Of a stretch of DNA of 64,000 nucleotides, positions 1-8,805 are shown piece by piece. The stretch is from Granulosicoccus sp047634635 (lineage in GTDB: Bacteria > Pseudomonadota > Gammaproteobacteria > Granulosicoccales > Granulosicoccaceae). Under the pieces are notes generated by a model that searched no databases, was not told where the DNA came from, and saw only the letters and a program-made list of their open reading frames with translations. Made by a program: the position numbers and the translations under genes. The stretch lies in assembly GCA_047634635.1 (NCBI GenBank), contig JBLIIE010000007.1:1-64000 (forward strand). The letters are read 5' to 3'. Each line of letters opens with the position of its first letter. Position 1 is the first letter of the stretch.

Positions 1-741
1 CAGTTTTGCGAAGAATATGTCCCTGAAATATCGCGTTGTCTGGAGCATTATCCAGGTGAAAGACCCATCTTCGATCTGCATGGGGTTGAAGATGAAATCG
101 ATAAAGCATTGAATCGAAAGGTATTATTGAAGTCGGGCGGCTATTTGATCATCGATCAAACAGAGTCTATGACCACTATTGATGTAAACACCGGTGGATT
201 TGTTGGAAAACATAACCTTGAAGAAACTATCTTCAAGACTAACCTTGAGGCAGCACAAGCAATTGCTCGGCAGCTTAGACTCAGAAATCTGGGTGGCATC
301 ATCATTATCGACTTCATCGATATGTGTGTTCTTGAGCATAGAAGGCAGGTTTTTCGCGCTCTGGAAAAAGCGTTGGAAAAGGATCACGCCCGTACTCAGG
401 TCAACGAGGTGTCACAACTAGGGTTGATAGAGATGACGCGGAAACGGACCCGTGAATCTCTTGGGCAGGTGCTGTGTGGTGAGTGCAAGGTATGTGATGG
501 ACGAGGAATGCAGAAAACCTTGGAAACAGTCGGATTTGAAGTTGCCAGGGAGATAATCCGACAAGTACGACAGTTTGAGATTGATTCAGTCACCGTTCTG
601 GCTTCTAGTGAGATAGTGGAATGGTTCACCGAAGAACGGTCCGATGATTTGGCGGAGTTGCAGGATTTTGCTGGAGTTCCCATTAGATTACAGGCAGAGC
701 AGTACTACACCCGTGAGCACTATGACGTTGTATTGCAGTGA
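1..741 (+). CDS. rng: Ribonuclease G, 3' part (5' end outside window)
   Basis: The reading frame is open from base 1, so only the C-terminal part of the protein is present. RNase E/G enzymes are cytoplasmic 5'-sensing endoribonucleases that process rRNA and start mRNA decay. The DNase I-like catalytic core is visible: the segment IDVNTGGFVG and the later IIIIDFIDM carry the two Mg-binding aspartates of the family. A cysteine cluster (CGECKVCDGRG) follows, resembling the zinc-link region of RNase E/G. There is no long C-terminal scaffold, which favours RNase G over RNase E. yhdP starts 19 bases downstream, the usual gammaproteobacterial order. A TTG at 109 is only an internal codon. Confidence 0.93.
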   Translation, partial: QFCEEYVPEISRCLEHYPGERPIFDLHGVEDEIDKALNRKVLLKSGGYLIIDQTESMTTIDVNTGGFVGKHNLEETIFKTNLEAAQAIARQLRLRNLGGIIIIDFIDMCVLEHRRQVFRALEKALEKDHARTQVNEVSQLGLIEMTRKRTRESLGQVLCGECKVCDGRGMQKTLETVGFEVAREIIRQVRQFEIDSVTVLASSEIVEWFTEERSDDLAELQDFAGVPIRLQAEQYYTREHYDVVLQ

Positions 742-760
742 CGTAGATACCTGAGCCGCT

Positions 761-3700
761 ATGATTATTCGAACGGCGAAGCTAACTGCGCGTGTCTGCC
801 TAACACTTATTGGCATTTTGCTGATATTGCTAGCACTGCTTAGTGCAGGTGTTCGCCTAGGTTTACCGCTGGTTGCCAATTACAAACCGAATATTGAATC
901 CCGGCTCAGCGATTATTTGCGTAGCCCTGTTGCGATAGGCGATCTGAAGTTGAGTTGGGAGGGATTCGGTCCCCTGCTCAAAGCGGAGAAGGTTGCCGTA
1001 TTTGAATCCAGTGATCGAAAAGTCACTCTTGATGAATTGCTCATCGATTTGAATTTGGCCAAGAGTGTATTTCGTGGCGTACCCGTTATCAATGAGTTGA
1101 CGCTCGTGGGTGCTAGTTTCTCTATAGAAGCGGATGAAGCCGGCCAGTATCGTTTGCATGGCATGGACCGAGTTCGCTCGGCCCGCACGTTCAACGCAAA
1201 AGCTGAAAATCAAAAAGGCAACGGCCTTGATCTGATGGCGTGGTTGTTGACCGCTCGTAAAGTAGGTCTGCTGGATACCAAGCTTACGCTGATCGACAAG
1301 CAGGCAGATTTGCGACTTGTCATACAGGATCTGAATATTCGAGCAGAGAATGATGGTGATTTTCATCAGCTCCGGATTGATGTACTCCTACCTGAAGAAC
1401 TTGGGGGAAGTCTGACAGCGGGTGTTGATCTAATCGGAACGGTTGACGCGTTGGATGAGGCAAGTGGCGATATCTATATCAATGCTGACGCATTACAAGT
1501 CAATGCACTGGCTGAATTACTTAGGGTTGGCGGGCTGGCCGAAAAGCTCCAGCAGGTAGGCAGTCCAATAGACACCGCAGTATCATTAGAGCTATGGGGG
1601 CGATGGGAGGACGGCCATTTACTATCGGCTCGAGGGCCAGTAACGACGTCCGCAATAACCAATTCGACCACTGGAGAATTGTTGGGCGAAAGTATTAGTG
1701 CCAATCTTGAGTTATCCGTAACCGATCGCTCTGCCAGTATCGTAGCTAAAGATACGATTATTTCGATGGGTACGGATACGTGGAGGGTAGATAAGATATC
1801 GGGAAATTGGAAGCATGAGCAGGCTGAGAAACGATCATATCGGCACTGGAACATTTCCGCCTCTGGAGCTGAATTGGATGTTTCTTCATCAAGTCGCTTT
1901 ATTGAGGGCGTTCTCGAGGGGTTTCAGCCTGAAATTGCGAGCAATCTTGGGTTAGCGAGACCCTTAGGAAAAGTATTGAATTGGACATTTGGCTATCGCT
2001 CAGATGGCACCACTCCAATGGTTTCAGTTCAGGCTGATCTGCAAAAAATCCAGTTTCGATCAACAGGCAAGATGCTCGGCTTAGGCCCGATTAGCGGACG
2101 CGTGAGCATTATTGATTCGAAAGGAGAGGTGGCTCTCTCCGCTGATTCAATGCCAATTGACTGGCTGGCAATGACTCATCGAGAATTGAATCTGGACTCA
2201 GTCAAAGCGGTTCTGAGCGTTGACGTTAGTGACTTTAAACGGGTCATGATTGAAGGTGATATTGAACTTGAAGACGACGGCGTAGATTTATCGACGCGAT
2301 TAAATCTGACGGCTGTGTCGGGTCAGTCACCGCATCTGGATATGCAGAGCAGATTCGCAGCGACTGATATCAACGCTCTCAAGCAATGGCTGCCGCAAAA
2401 CAAGGGATTCAGTCGATGGTTTGAACGAGCCATTGAAAGTGGCTCAGTCAGCGATGGGTCGCTGCTGGTTTTCGGTAGTCTATCTGAATTTCCTTTCGAT
2501 TCTGGTGAAGGTGTGTTTCGAGTGAGTGCCAATGTCAATGATGCTCGGGTGGCATTTCATCCCAAGTGGCCTGCCGCTTTTAACATCAATGGCAGTCTTG
2601 AGCTCAATGGGCCAACACTTACAGGTGTTGCTCAAAACGGCTCCATGGACAAGTTCGATTTAACACAAATGCGTATTCAAATTGTAAACCTGAAAAAACC
2701 GGTACTGAAGCTCACAGGCACTGGTGCTGGGAATCTTCAGGAGGTCATTGACTTTGGTGTAAATGGTCCGCTGAAGCCGGTGCTCGAAGCCGCGATCAGT
2801 GATGTCAAAGGTAGCGGGCAGGTCGATATGGATATTGAGATGACACTACCTTTGTATCGTAAGCAGATTGCTGGTAGTGACTCGTCTGAGTCAGTGACTT
2901 CTGCAAAGTCCCCTCCAGAATTTGCAATAGATGGATCCTTATTTCTCAATGGCAATGCCGTTGAATTTCAACGTGCGAACTTACCATTGCAAAATGTGCA
3001 GGGCTCTATTGGATTTGACCGCTCGGGCATACGTGTCAATAAGCTCAAGGCTGAGTTCCTTAGTCAACCGGTTCGCATAAGCGCAACTACCGAAGGACGT
3101 TCTCGATCTGCAACGACAACTATTTCCGTGACAGGCGCGCTGGAAGGTAATGATGTGTTGGTCTATTACAAAAACCCTTTAGATCAGTTCCTGCGTGGTG
3201 CATCCAACTGGGCTATCGAGTTGGCTGTCCCTCACTCAGCTAAGCGACTGGCTGATGACGGTGTCCAATTGCACATGCAGAGCGATCTGGTTGGTACCGA
3301 GCTGCGGTTACCCAAACCTTTGTACAAAAGCTCTGGCAAGACAGGCGACTTTCAATTGCATACTGCGTTCAAAACTGGCCAAAGGGACCAGCGTTGGGAC
3401 ATTCAACTAGAAGGAAAACTTCATGCAGGTGTAATAACAAATTCACAAGGTCTGCAATCGTTGGTTGCTAATTTTGGAGCTGCTAATCTATTGGAGTCTT
3501 CCATGGTAAACCCCGCTCCTGGGCTGCGATTGCAAGGAAAGGTTGACAGACTGGCAGCCGACGATTGGGTGGATAGTATTGCGCAGTTTATTAATTCACT
3601 TGAGAATGGCGATCCAACTGCACCTCAGCCCATTATTCCGATATCGGCCCAATTGGACATTGGGTCGCTGGAACTAGGTGCGCGCTCACTGGGGACCGCA

Positions 3701-4768
3701 ACGTTGAGCATGGCGTCAAACAAAAATTACTTAACGACGACAATTAAGAACGCATCTTTGGAGGGGCAAGTTGCCTACCCAAGAAATTACTGGTCCAAGA
3801 AGCTGCCGTTGAATGCTCATATTGAGCATATCGACATGGCAGTTATCGATGCGTTGAATACCAGGGCCGCTAAGTCTGAAGGACGTAAAAGCGCACCGCT
3901 AGACCCACGAATTCTTCCACCTATCGATGCGAAAATAGTGCGATTCACCCGCAAGGCTCAGACCATTAAGGATCTGGTTTTACGTTCACAGCCTAATATA
4001 AGCGGCTTGCAAGTGACAACGCTTGGATTCGCCTATGAAAACATGCAGTTGGTCGGGCAGGGATACTGGCGCCTTAAAGATCCGCAAGGAGTGAATCCAA
4101 GCTTTAAGGATCAGCATCAAACGCAGCTGAAAATGGTGTTGCAAAGTGATGACTTTGGCAAAGGTTTTGCGGACATTGGTTTAGATGATGTTATCTCGCA
4201 AGGGCAGGGTACTGCGCAGCTTCAGATATCATGGCCCGGTCCTGCCTATCTACCCTCGTTGGCTGATCTAGATGGTCGCATCAAACTCAATATTGAGCAG
4301 GGAAATATTATTCCAGTTGAGCCTGGCGCAGGTCGCATCGTTGGTTTGTTTGCACTGCAAGCTCTGCCTAGGCGGCTAAATCTGGATTTTACTGACATAT
4401 CCAATGATGGTTTGGCGTTCAAGCGGATGACGGGTGATGCGTTGATCGACAAGGGTGTTGTGGACGTAAGTCTGGTACAGCTAACGGGGCCGATAGGAGT
4501 CGTTGATGTCGTGGGGAAATCGGATTTGAATACTCGCCAATTTGATCAAACCATCACGGTGCTACCAAGGGTCAGTGCTGCACTGCCAATCATTGGTGTG
4601 ATTTCCGGAGGGGCGAGTGCAGGAGTAGGTGCATTGATCGCCACTGGTGTGCTCAAGGCCTTGGGTATAGATCTGGATCGCATTGGATTACGCGAGTACA
4701 GCCTGACAGGCACATGGGACAAACCGGTCTTTAAATCAAGAAAAACCCTTGGTCGAAGAGATCGGTAA
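761..4768 (+). CDS. yhdP: YhdP family AsmA-like envelope protein
   Basis: A 1335-residue protein with one N-terminal membrane helix (about residues 12-33) followed by a very long beta-rich periplasmic part. It ends in an AsmA-like C-terminal region with a glycine/alanine-rich hydrophobic segment. Length, architecture and position directly after rng match the YhdP/TIGR02099 family. Those proteins are bridge-like and help move phospholipid between the inner and outer membranes. The transport role is family knowledge; the architecture and synteny are seen here. ATG 761 follows the rng stop by 19 bases, suggesting cotranscription. The stop at 4766-4768 lies one base before the next start. Confidence 0.9.
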   Translation: MIIRTAKLTARVCLTLIGILLILLALLSAGVRLGLPLVANYKPNIESRLSDYLRSPVAIGDLKLSWEGFGPLLKAEKVAVFESSDRKVTLDELLIDLNLAKSVFRGVPVINELTLVGASFSIEADEAGQYRLHGMDRVRSARTFNAKAENQKGNGLDLMAWLLTARKVGLLDTKLTLIDKQADLRLVIQDLNIRAENDGDFHQLRIDVLLPEELGGSLTAGVDLIGTVDALDEASGDIYINADALQVNALAELLRVGGLAEKLQQVGSPIDTAVSLELWGRWEDGHLLSARGPVTTSAITNSTTGELLGESISANLELSVTDRSASIVAKDTIISMGTDTWRVDKISGNWKHEQAEKRSYRHWNISASGAELDVSSSSRFIEGVLEGFQPEIASNLGLARPLGKVLNWTFGYRSDGTTPMVSVQADLQKIQFRSTGKMLGLGPISGRVSIIDSKGEVALSADSMPIDWLAMTHRELNLDSVKAVLSVDVSDFKRVMIEGDIELEDDGVDLSTRLNLTAVSGQSPHLDMQSRFAATDINALKQWLPQNKGFSRWFERAIESGSVSDGSLLVFGSLSEFPFDSGEGVFRVSANVNDARVAFHPKWPAAFNINGSLELNGPTLTGVAQNGSMDKFDLTQMRIQIVNLKKPVLKLTGTGAGNLQEVIDFGVNGPLKPVLEAAISDVKGSGQVDMDIEMTLPLYRKQIAGSDSSESVTSAKSPPEFAIDGSLFLNGNAVEFQRANLPLQNVQGSIGFDRSGIRVNKLKAEFLSQPVRISATTEGRSRSATTTISVTGALEGNDVLVYYKNPLDQFLRGASNWAIELAVPHSAKRLADDGVQLHMQSDLVGTELRLPKPLYKSSGKTGDFQLHTAFKTGQRDQRWDIQLEGKLHAGVITNSQGLQSLVANFGAANLLESSMVNPAPGLRLQGKVDRLAADDWVDSIAQFINSLENGDPTAPQPIIPISAQLDIGSLELGARSLGTATLSMASNKNYLTTTIKNASLEGQVAYPRNYWSKKLPLNAHIEHIDMAVIDALNTRAAKSEGRKSAPLDPRILPPIDAKIVRFTRKAQTIKDLVLRSQPNISGLQVTTLGFAYENMQLVGQGYWRLKDPQGVNPSFKDQHQTQLKMVLQSDDFGKGFADIGLDDVISQGQGTAQLQISWPGPAYLPSLADLDGRIKLNIEQGNIIPVEPGAGRIVGLFALQALPRRLNLDFTDISNDGLAFKRMTGDALIDKGVVDVSLVQLTGPIGVVDVVGKSDLNTRQFDQTITVLPRVSAALPIIGVISGGASAGVGALIATGVLKALGIDLDRIGLREYSLTGTWDKPVFKSRKTLGRRDR

Positions 4769-4769
4769 C

Positions 4770-5543
4770 ATGGCAAATGAAGGTTCTGGTTTTACGCGAA
4801 CTCGCTTTTTACACTTTTTAAAAGCGAACTCGATCGGTGTGTTGGTGATGTCGATGTTGCTTGTTATTCCGGTCATCGGAAATTCAAGTGAGAACAAAGT
4901 GTCTGGCGAATATGGCCTTGTGCTGCAGTCTTTGAATTCTAAGGATGCCTATCTACCGGAGCTCATAACCTTCGTCAATGATCTGCTTCGACTGGCCGAA
5001 CCTGTGACAGTTTTAACGGAAGTTGAAGAGGGGCCGTTTTTTGATCCCGAGCACATGGAAATATGGATGCCAGGGAGTTTTGCCGACACCATTGCTGAGT
5101 ATTTTGGGCGTGATGATGCCCCTGTCGGTGATGTGTATTTTCATACCCTGGTACACGAAGTAGGCCATGTTCTGTTCGCTCAGTACGACTTGCCAATGTT
5201 GGCAAGAGAAGAAGATGCCGCCGATGCCCTAGCCAGCGTTTTGTTGTTGGAATACGCTGAGAATGGAGCTCAAGTGGTGCTTAATGCGGCGGAGATGTTT
5301 GGGCTAGAAAGCGAGGGCAGAGAAGGGTTCGACGAGTCAGATTTTTGGAGCGAGCACAGTCTCGATATTCAACGCTACTATGCGTCCATTTGCCACGTCT
5401 ACGGAAGTGATCCAGGTGAGCATCAAGGGCTGATCAATACAGAGTATGGTATGTCGAAAGAACGTGCGGAAGTTTGCGAAATTGAATACGAGCGTATTCG
5501 CCGAAGTTGGCTAAAGGTGTTGAAGCCCTACCTGAAACGCTAG
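4770..5543 (+). CDS. DUF4344 family putative metallopeptidase, exported
   Basis: A 257-residue protein from ATG 4770, one base after the yhdP stop; a TTG at 4749 would overlap yhdP and is less likely. A hydrophobic segment (about residues 22-40) looks like an uncleaved or cleaved signal. The zinc motif is HEVGH (in LVHEVGHVLFAQ), followed by REEDAADALAS with acidic residues that fit a third ligand. This is the layout of the DUF4344 'putative metallopeptidase' family. The C-terminal half has several cysteines (CHVYGS, VCEIEYER). The substrate is unknown. Tight coupling to yhdP suggests an envelope role, which is inference. Confidence 0.75.
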   Translation: MANEGSGFTRTRFLHFLKANSIGVLVMSMLLVIPVIGNSSENKVSGEYGLVLQSLNSKDAYLPELITFVNDLLRLAEPVTVLTEVEEGPFFDPEHMEIWMPGSFADTIAEYFGRDDAPVGDVYFHTLVHEVGHVLFAQYDLPMLAREEDAADALASVLLLEYAENGAQVVLNAAEMFGLESEGREGFDESDFWSEHSLDIQRYYASICHVYGSDPGEHQGLINTEYGMSKERAEVCEIEYERIRRSWLKVLKPYLKR

Positions 5544-5794
5544 TGAGCGACCGAATGGTCCGTGTGAGTCACTTTGGCTGCGTGTGATGCACTTTGCGAA
5601 ATTTGTAAATTAGTTCGACGACAGTAAATGGACTATGCGGGCGGTGCCACAAAATCACGTTATCTGTTGTTCATGCAAGCTATGTATCGGCCGAAGAATT
5701 AGCTTCGGAACGCTTGCGTTGTTCCTATCTGTGTTGCATAGTGCAACGGCTTTGCGGGCACGCATACGTTATTGGTGAGTGCCTAGTGTAGTGT

Positions 5795-6003
5795 AGGGGA
5801 GAGATCAGCACTGAGTATTAGCTTTTTGTTGACGCCGAAGGAGCAACGCCCAGGAAACTCTCAGGCAAACGGACCCTTCATTCGAAAAGCATCTGGAGAG
5901 AGATATGTTGCTCACAACATATCCACCGAAGGGGTATGCGACCCAACTTGATCGGTCACGGTTGAGCAGGGTGCACGAAAACTCTCAGGTTCCAAGACAG
6001 ATG
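5795..6003 (+). promoter_or_regulatory. Tandem glycine riboswitch
   Basis: Two glycine aptamers in series. Aptamer 1 (about 5795-5877) has a closing helix AGGG/CCCT, GGAGAG, the core GCCGAAGGAGCAA and AAACTCTCAGGCAAACGGAC. Aptamer 2 (5890-6003) has a closing helix CATCTG/CAGATG, GGAGAG, CCGAAGGGG and AAAACTCTCAGG. The linker is about a dozen bases, as in cooperative tandem glycine riboswitches. It lies in the 535-base gap before the dadA-like gene at 6079, so glycine probably controls that gene. No gene was found in the gap upstream of the aptamers (5544-5794); it holds only a small hairpin (GTTGCA/TGCAAC, 5733-5747). Confidence 0.93.
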
Positions 6004-6012
6004 GGATGAGCG

Positions 6013-6047
6013 GGTTACTAAAAATTGTTATCGCAATTTTGGTAGCC
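6013..6047 (+). promoter_or_regulatory. Hairpin downstream of riboswitch (candidate expression platform)
   Basis: GGTTACTAAAAATTG pairs with CAATTTTGGTAGCC around loop TTATCG: 14 pairs, two of them G-T, with one bulged A. It begins ten bases after aptamer 2 and ends 31 bases before the ATG at 6079. No uridine run follows, so it is not a standard intrinsic terminator. It could act as an antiterminator or translational switch partner, or as a Rho-related element; this is inference. Confidence 0.55.
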
Positions 6048-6078
6048 GACATCGAATTGCGTTTGTCTGGAACTGACT

Positions 6079-7365
6079 ATGAAACACATTGCCGTTATTG
6101 GGGCCGGTATCACCGGTGTAACCACCTGCTACTCCCTGCTAAATCGTGGTTATCGCGTCACGGTTTTTGATAAAAACCGGTATGCAGCGATGCAAACTTC
6201 TTTCGCCAACGGTGGACAGCTCTCGGCTTCAAACGCGGAAGTCTGGACACAAGCATCAACTATTCTTAAAGGCATCAAGTGGATGTTTAGGAAAGATGCC
6301 CCGTTGTTGGTTAATCCTAAGCCGGATTGGCACAAGTATTCGTGGATGGCTGAGTTTATAGCCAATATACCTAATTATGAAACAAACACCGTGGAGTCTA
6401 CTCGACTTGCCATTGCAGCTCGTGAGCACTTATTTTCCTGGGCTGCTCGGGAAAATATAGATTTTGACCACGAAACTCGAGGCATTCTGCACATGTATCA
6501 AGACAAGCAAGGCTTTGATCACGCAACCCGCGTCAATGCCATGCTCTCTAAAGGTGGTCTTGAGCGAACGGCGTTGTCTGTTGAGGAAATGAAATCCTTA
6601 GAGCCTGCTTTAAGTGGCGAGCTATATGGCGGGTACTACACGGCAAGCGATTCTACTGGCGACATTCATAAGTATACCCGTGGACTAGCAGAGGCGTGTT
6701 TGCGTCTTGGCGCTCATTTTGTCCACGATGTTGAGGTTGGTAAGTTGAGTCATGATGGCCAGAAAATTGATGTTGAATTTAACCAGGCGGGTAGTGCCAA
6801 CTCCGAGCTAGGAAAATTTGACGGTGTCGTTGTGTGTGCGGGTATAGAAAGTCGGAAGCTGAGTGCGCAGTTGGGTGATCGTGTGAATATCTATCCGGTC
6901 AAAGGTTACTCTATAACTGTGGCTTTGCCTGACGAAGAGAGTCAGTCCGCTGCACCCTGGGTCAGTTTGCTTGATGATGATGCAAAGGTTGTGACCAGTC
7001 GGCTTGGCCACAATCGCTTTCGTATTGCAGGTACTGCAGAATTCAATGGTGTTAACTACGACATCAGAGATGATCGTATCAAGCCTTTGATTCAATGGTG
7101 TAGACGCTATTTCCCGAAAGTCGATACTGAGCATGTAGTACCTTGGGCGGGGTTGCGGCCAATGATGCCAAATATGATGCCCAGAGTGGGTGCTGGAAAA
7201 TTGCCTGGTGTCTACTACAACACCGGCCATGGGCATTTAGGCTGGACACTGTCGGCAGCCACAGCAGAAATGCTTGGTGATGTTATTGAGCAAAGCCTAC
7301 CTGTTCAGACCCAGTCTATTCAAAAATCCTCAATTTCAAGTGAAGGGAGTCGAAAAACAGCCTAA
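6079..7365 (+). CDS. DadA-type FAD-dependent amino-acid dehydrogenase
   Basis: A 428-residue DAO-superfamily flavoenzyme. The N-terminal dinucleotide-binding motif is VIGAGITGVTTCYSL with ENK/DKN-type acidic residue DKN at the end of the second strand. FANGGQLSASNAEVW is the DadA-family signature after the FAD motif, and GHGHLGWTLS near the C-terminus is the conserved FAD-closing segment. Family members oxidise D-amino acids or glycine to 2-oxo acids and pass electrons to the respiratory chain. The glycine riboswitch upstream suggests that glycine is the substrate or the signal (inference). No clear Shine-Dalgarno sequence precedes ATG 6079, which fits translational control by the leader. No glycine-cleavage genes are adjacent. 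Confidence 0.85.
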   Translation: MKHIAVIGAGITGVTTCYSLLNRGYRVTVFDKNRYAAMQTSFANGGQLSASNAEVWTQASTILKGIKWMFRKDAPLLVNPKPDWHKYSWMAEFIANIPNYETNTVESTRLAIAAREHLFSWAARENIDFDHETRGILHMYQDKQGFDHATRVNAMLSKGGLERTALSVEEMKSLEPALSGELYGGYYTASDSTGDIHKYTRGLAEACLRLGAHFVHDVEVGKLSHDGQKIDVEFNQAGSANSELGKFDGVVVCAGIESRKLSAQLGDRVNIYPVKGYSITVALPDEESQSAAPWVSLLDDDAKVVTSRLGHNRFRIAGTAEFNGVNYDIRDDRIKPLIQWCRRYFPKVDTEHVVPWAGLRPMMPNMMPRVGAGKLPGVYYNTGHGHLGWTLSAATAEMLGDVIEQSLPVQTQSIQKSSISSEGSRKTA

Positions 7366-7429
7366 TCATGTGTGGGCTAAATTAATACACGACACCTATC
7401 GGGTTGTGGCGGTATACCCGTCTAGGCTG

Positions 7430-8674
7430 CTAGGGAGCTGTCTGTATTGGAATTGACCATAGTGGCGCCCCTTGCCTTTCTGATGTGATAAATACAGATC
7501 TTCCGGGGGCTATCGCTAGAGCTTCTGCCTGTCCCAGATTGTGTGTGTGCATGCGCCTGCCCCTGCGTTTAAAAGCTGTGGACCATGATTCATCGCCACT
7601 ACGTTCAATTCTGAGTACCTCTCTATACGTTAGCAGATAAGCTGTACGCCCGGAGGCTGTCATGTCCATGGCTGTGATGTGATCTAGATCTATACCAGCG
7701 AACGAGGCGGCAAGTTTTGATTGCAAGCTGGTGCGAGGTACCGGAAGTTCAGTAATTAACTTAGCTGTCAGTGTGTTTGATGGTTGCTTCGGTGGAATCT
7801 CCAGTGCATACAGGCGACTTGCGGTAGGGCCACTTAGGCCTAGAGGTTCTTTGCTTATCAGGTATATCGTCGTTCTGTGGACAGCAAAGGCCTCTACGTT
7901 CCTAGGGCCATCTTCGTAAACATACTCGATCGTCATATAAGGTGTTAAGGGCGCATCGGGCAGTTGGCCAGGAAGAGGTTCGGCGACTAGATAAAACGTA
8001 CTCTTGCGATGGATTCTAAGATTGTCCCCGGTATCACCAATCAGGATATAGTTTTGATTGTTCAACTCAACCGTATCCAAGTCTTCCCAGTCTCTATTCC
8101 GGGCCTTGATGGCCCATTTTTCGATGTGCTGGCCCTTTTCACTCAAGGCATATAGGGTTGCTGAGTCGCCACTGTCGTTGATGGCATACAGAACGCCGGG
8201 CGAATTTCTGGATGCTGTCATACCGCTTACCTCGGTCAACTGCGAGCTTTCCAAATTGCCAGTGCGCGTTATTTTATCTACTATCAGAGGCTCAGGTAGG
8301 TTGATAGTCTGTCGCGAAGCTACCGTCGTTTTTTTGGGTTGGGATTTTTCTGCTGTTTGCGGTGGCCGCTCAACTTTGGGTTCAGGCGGCTCATTCTCGT
8401 TAGAGATAGGTGTTTCTTCGCTAAGTTTCTGAACAATTGATTCAGGTTTTACGGGCGAGAGAGGTTTATTGACGAGAACTTTCTTGTTGACGGTTTTGAT
8501 GCGTGGGACCGAACCCTTCAGGGGCACATCTACCAACGTTGGATAGGATTCCTGGGCAGGTGGGATTGCAGGCTGAGGCACGGTTGAGCATGCAATCAGC
8601 GCAAGTGTGGCGGCAACTGCGCAAAAATTGCTGATTCGAGCTGTAGGGTCTGGGTTCGCCTGCAGTCCTGACAC
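7430..8674 (-). CDS. Predicted lipoprotein, proline-rich linker plus propeller-like domain
   Basis: A 414-residue protein from a GTG start. The N-terminus is a signal sequence ending in a lipobox-like LIAC, so it is probably a lipoprotein with Cys about residue 29. Residues about 35-130 are rich in Pro, Lys, Glu and Val (periplasmic spacer). The rest has repeated beta-strand/turn patterns (VLYAINDSGDSATLYAL, YILIGDTGDN) like SMP-30 or NHL beta-propellers. I cannot assign a family or a substrate. It is transcribed toward the dadA-like gene and separated from phoX by a terminator-like hairpin, so it is probably its own unit. No good Shine-Dalgarno sequence supports the GTG. Confidence 0.65.
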   Translation of the reverse strand: MSGLQANPDPTARISNFCAVAATLALIACSTVPQPAIPPAQESYPTLVDVPLKGSVPRIKTVNKKVLVNKPLSPVKPESIVQKLSEETPISNENEPPEPKVERPPQTAEKSQPKKTTVASRQTINLPEPLIVDKITRTGNLESSQLTEVSGMTASRNSPGVLYAINDSGDSATLYALSEKGQHIEKWAIKARNRDWEDLDTVELNNQNYILIGDTGDNLRIHRKSTFYLVAEPLPGQLPDAPLTPYMTIEYVYEDGPRNVEAFAVHRTTIYLISKEPLGLSGPTASRLYALEIPPKQPSNTLTAKLITELPVPRTSLQSKLAASFAGIDLDHITAMDMTASGRTAYLLTYREVLRIERSGDESWSTAFKRRGRRMHTHNLGQAEALAIAPGRSVFITSERQGAPLWSIPIQTAP

Positions 8675-8752
8675 CGTAATTCAACCATCCATCTGTGCAT
8701 TGTTTGTGATGATCTTACGGTCATTTGCTCTGCACAGGTAAATCAAATGAAG

Positions 8753-8788
8753 GCCACTTCGCTGTGTTTAAGCAGCGAGGTGGCTTTT
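8753..8788 (-). terminator. Hairpin terminator-like element between phoX and lipoprotein gene
   Basis: A 12-pair stem GCCACTTCGCTG/CAGCGAGGTGGC (one G-T pair) with an 8-base loop. On the plus strand it is followed by TTTT, on the minus strand by a modestly T-rich stretch. It lies 18 bases beyond the phoX stop and before the start of the minus-strand lipoprotein gene. The likely role is to end phoX transcription. Confidence 0.65.
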
Positions 8789-8805
8789 CCTATTTAATGC
8801 AACGG

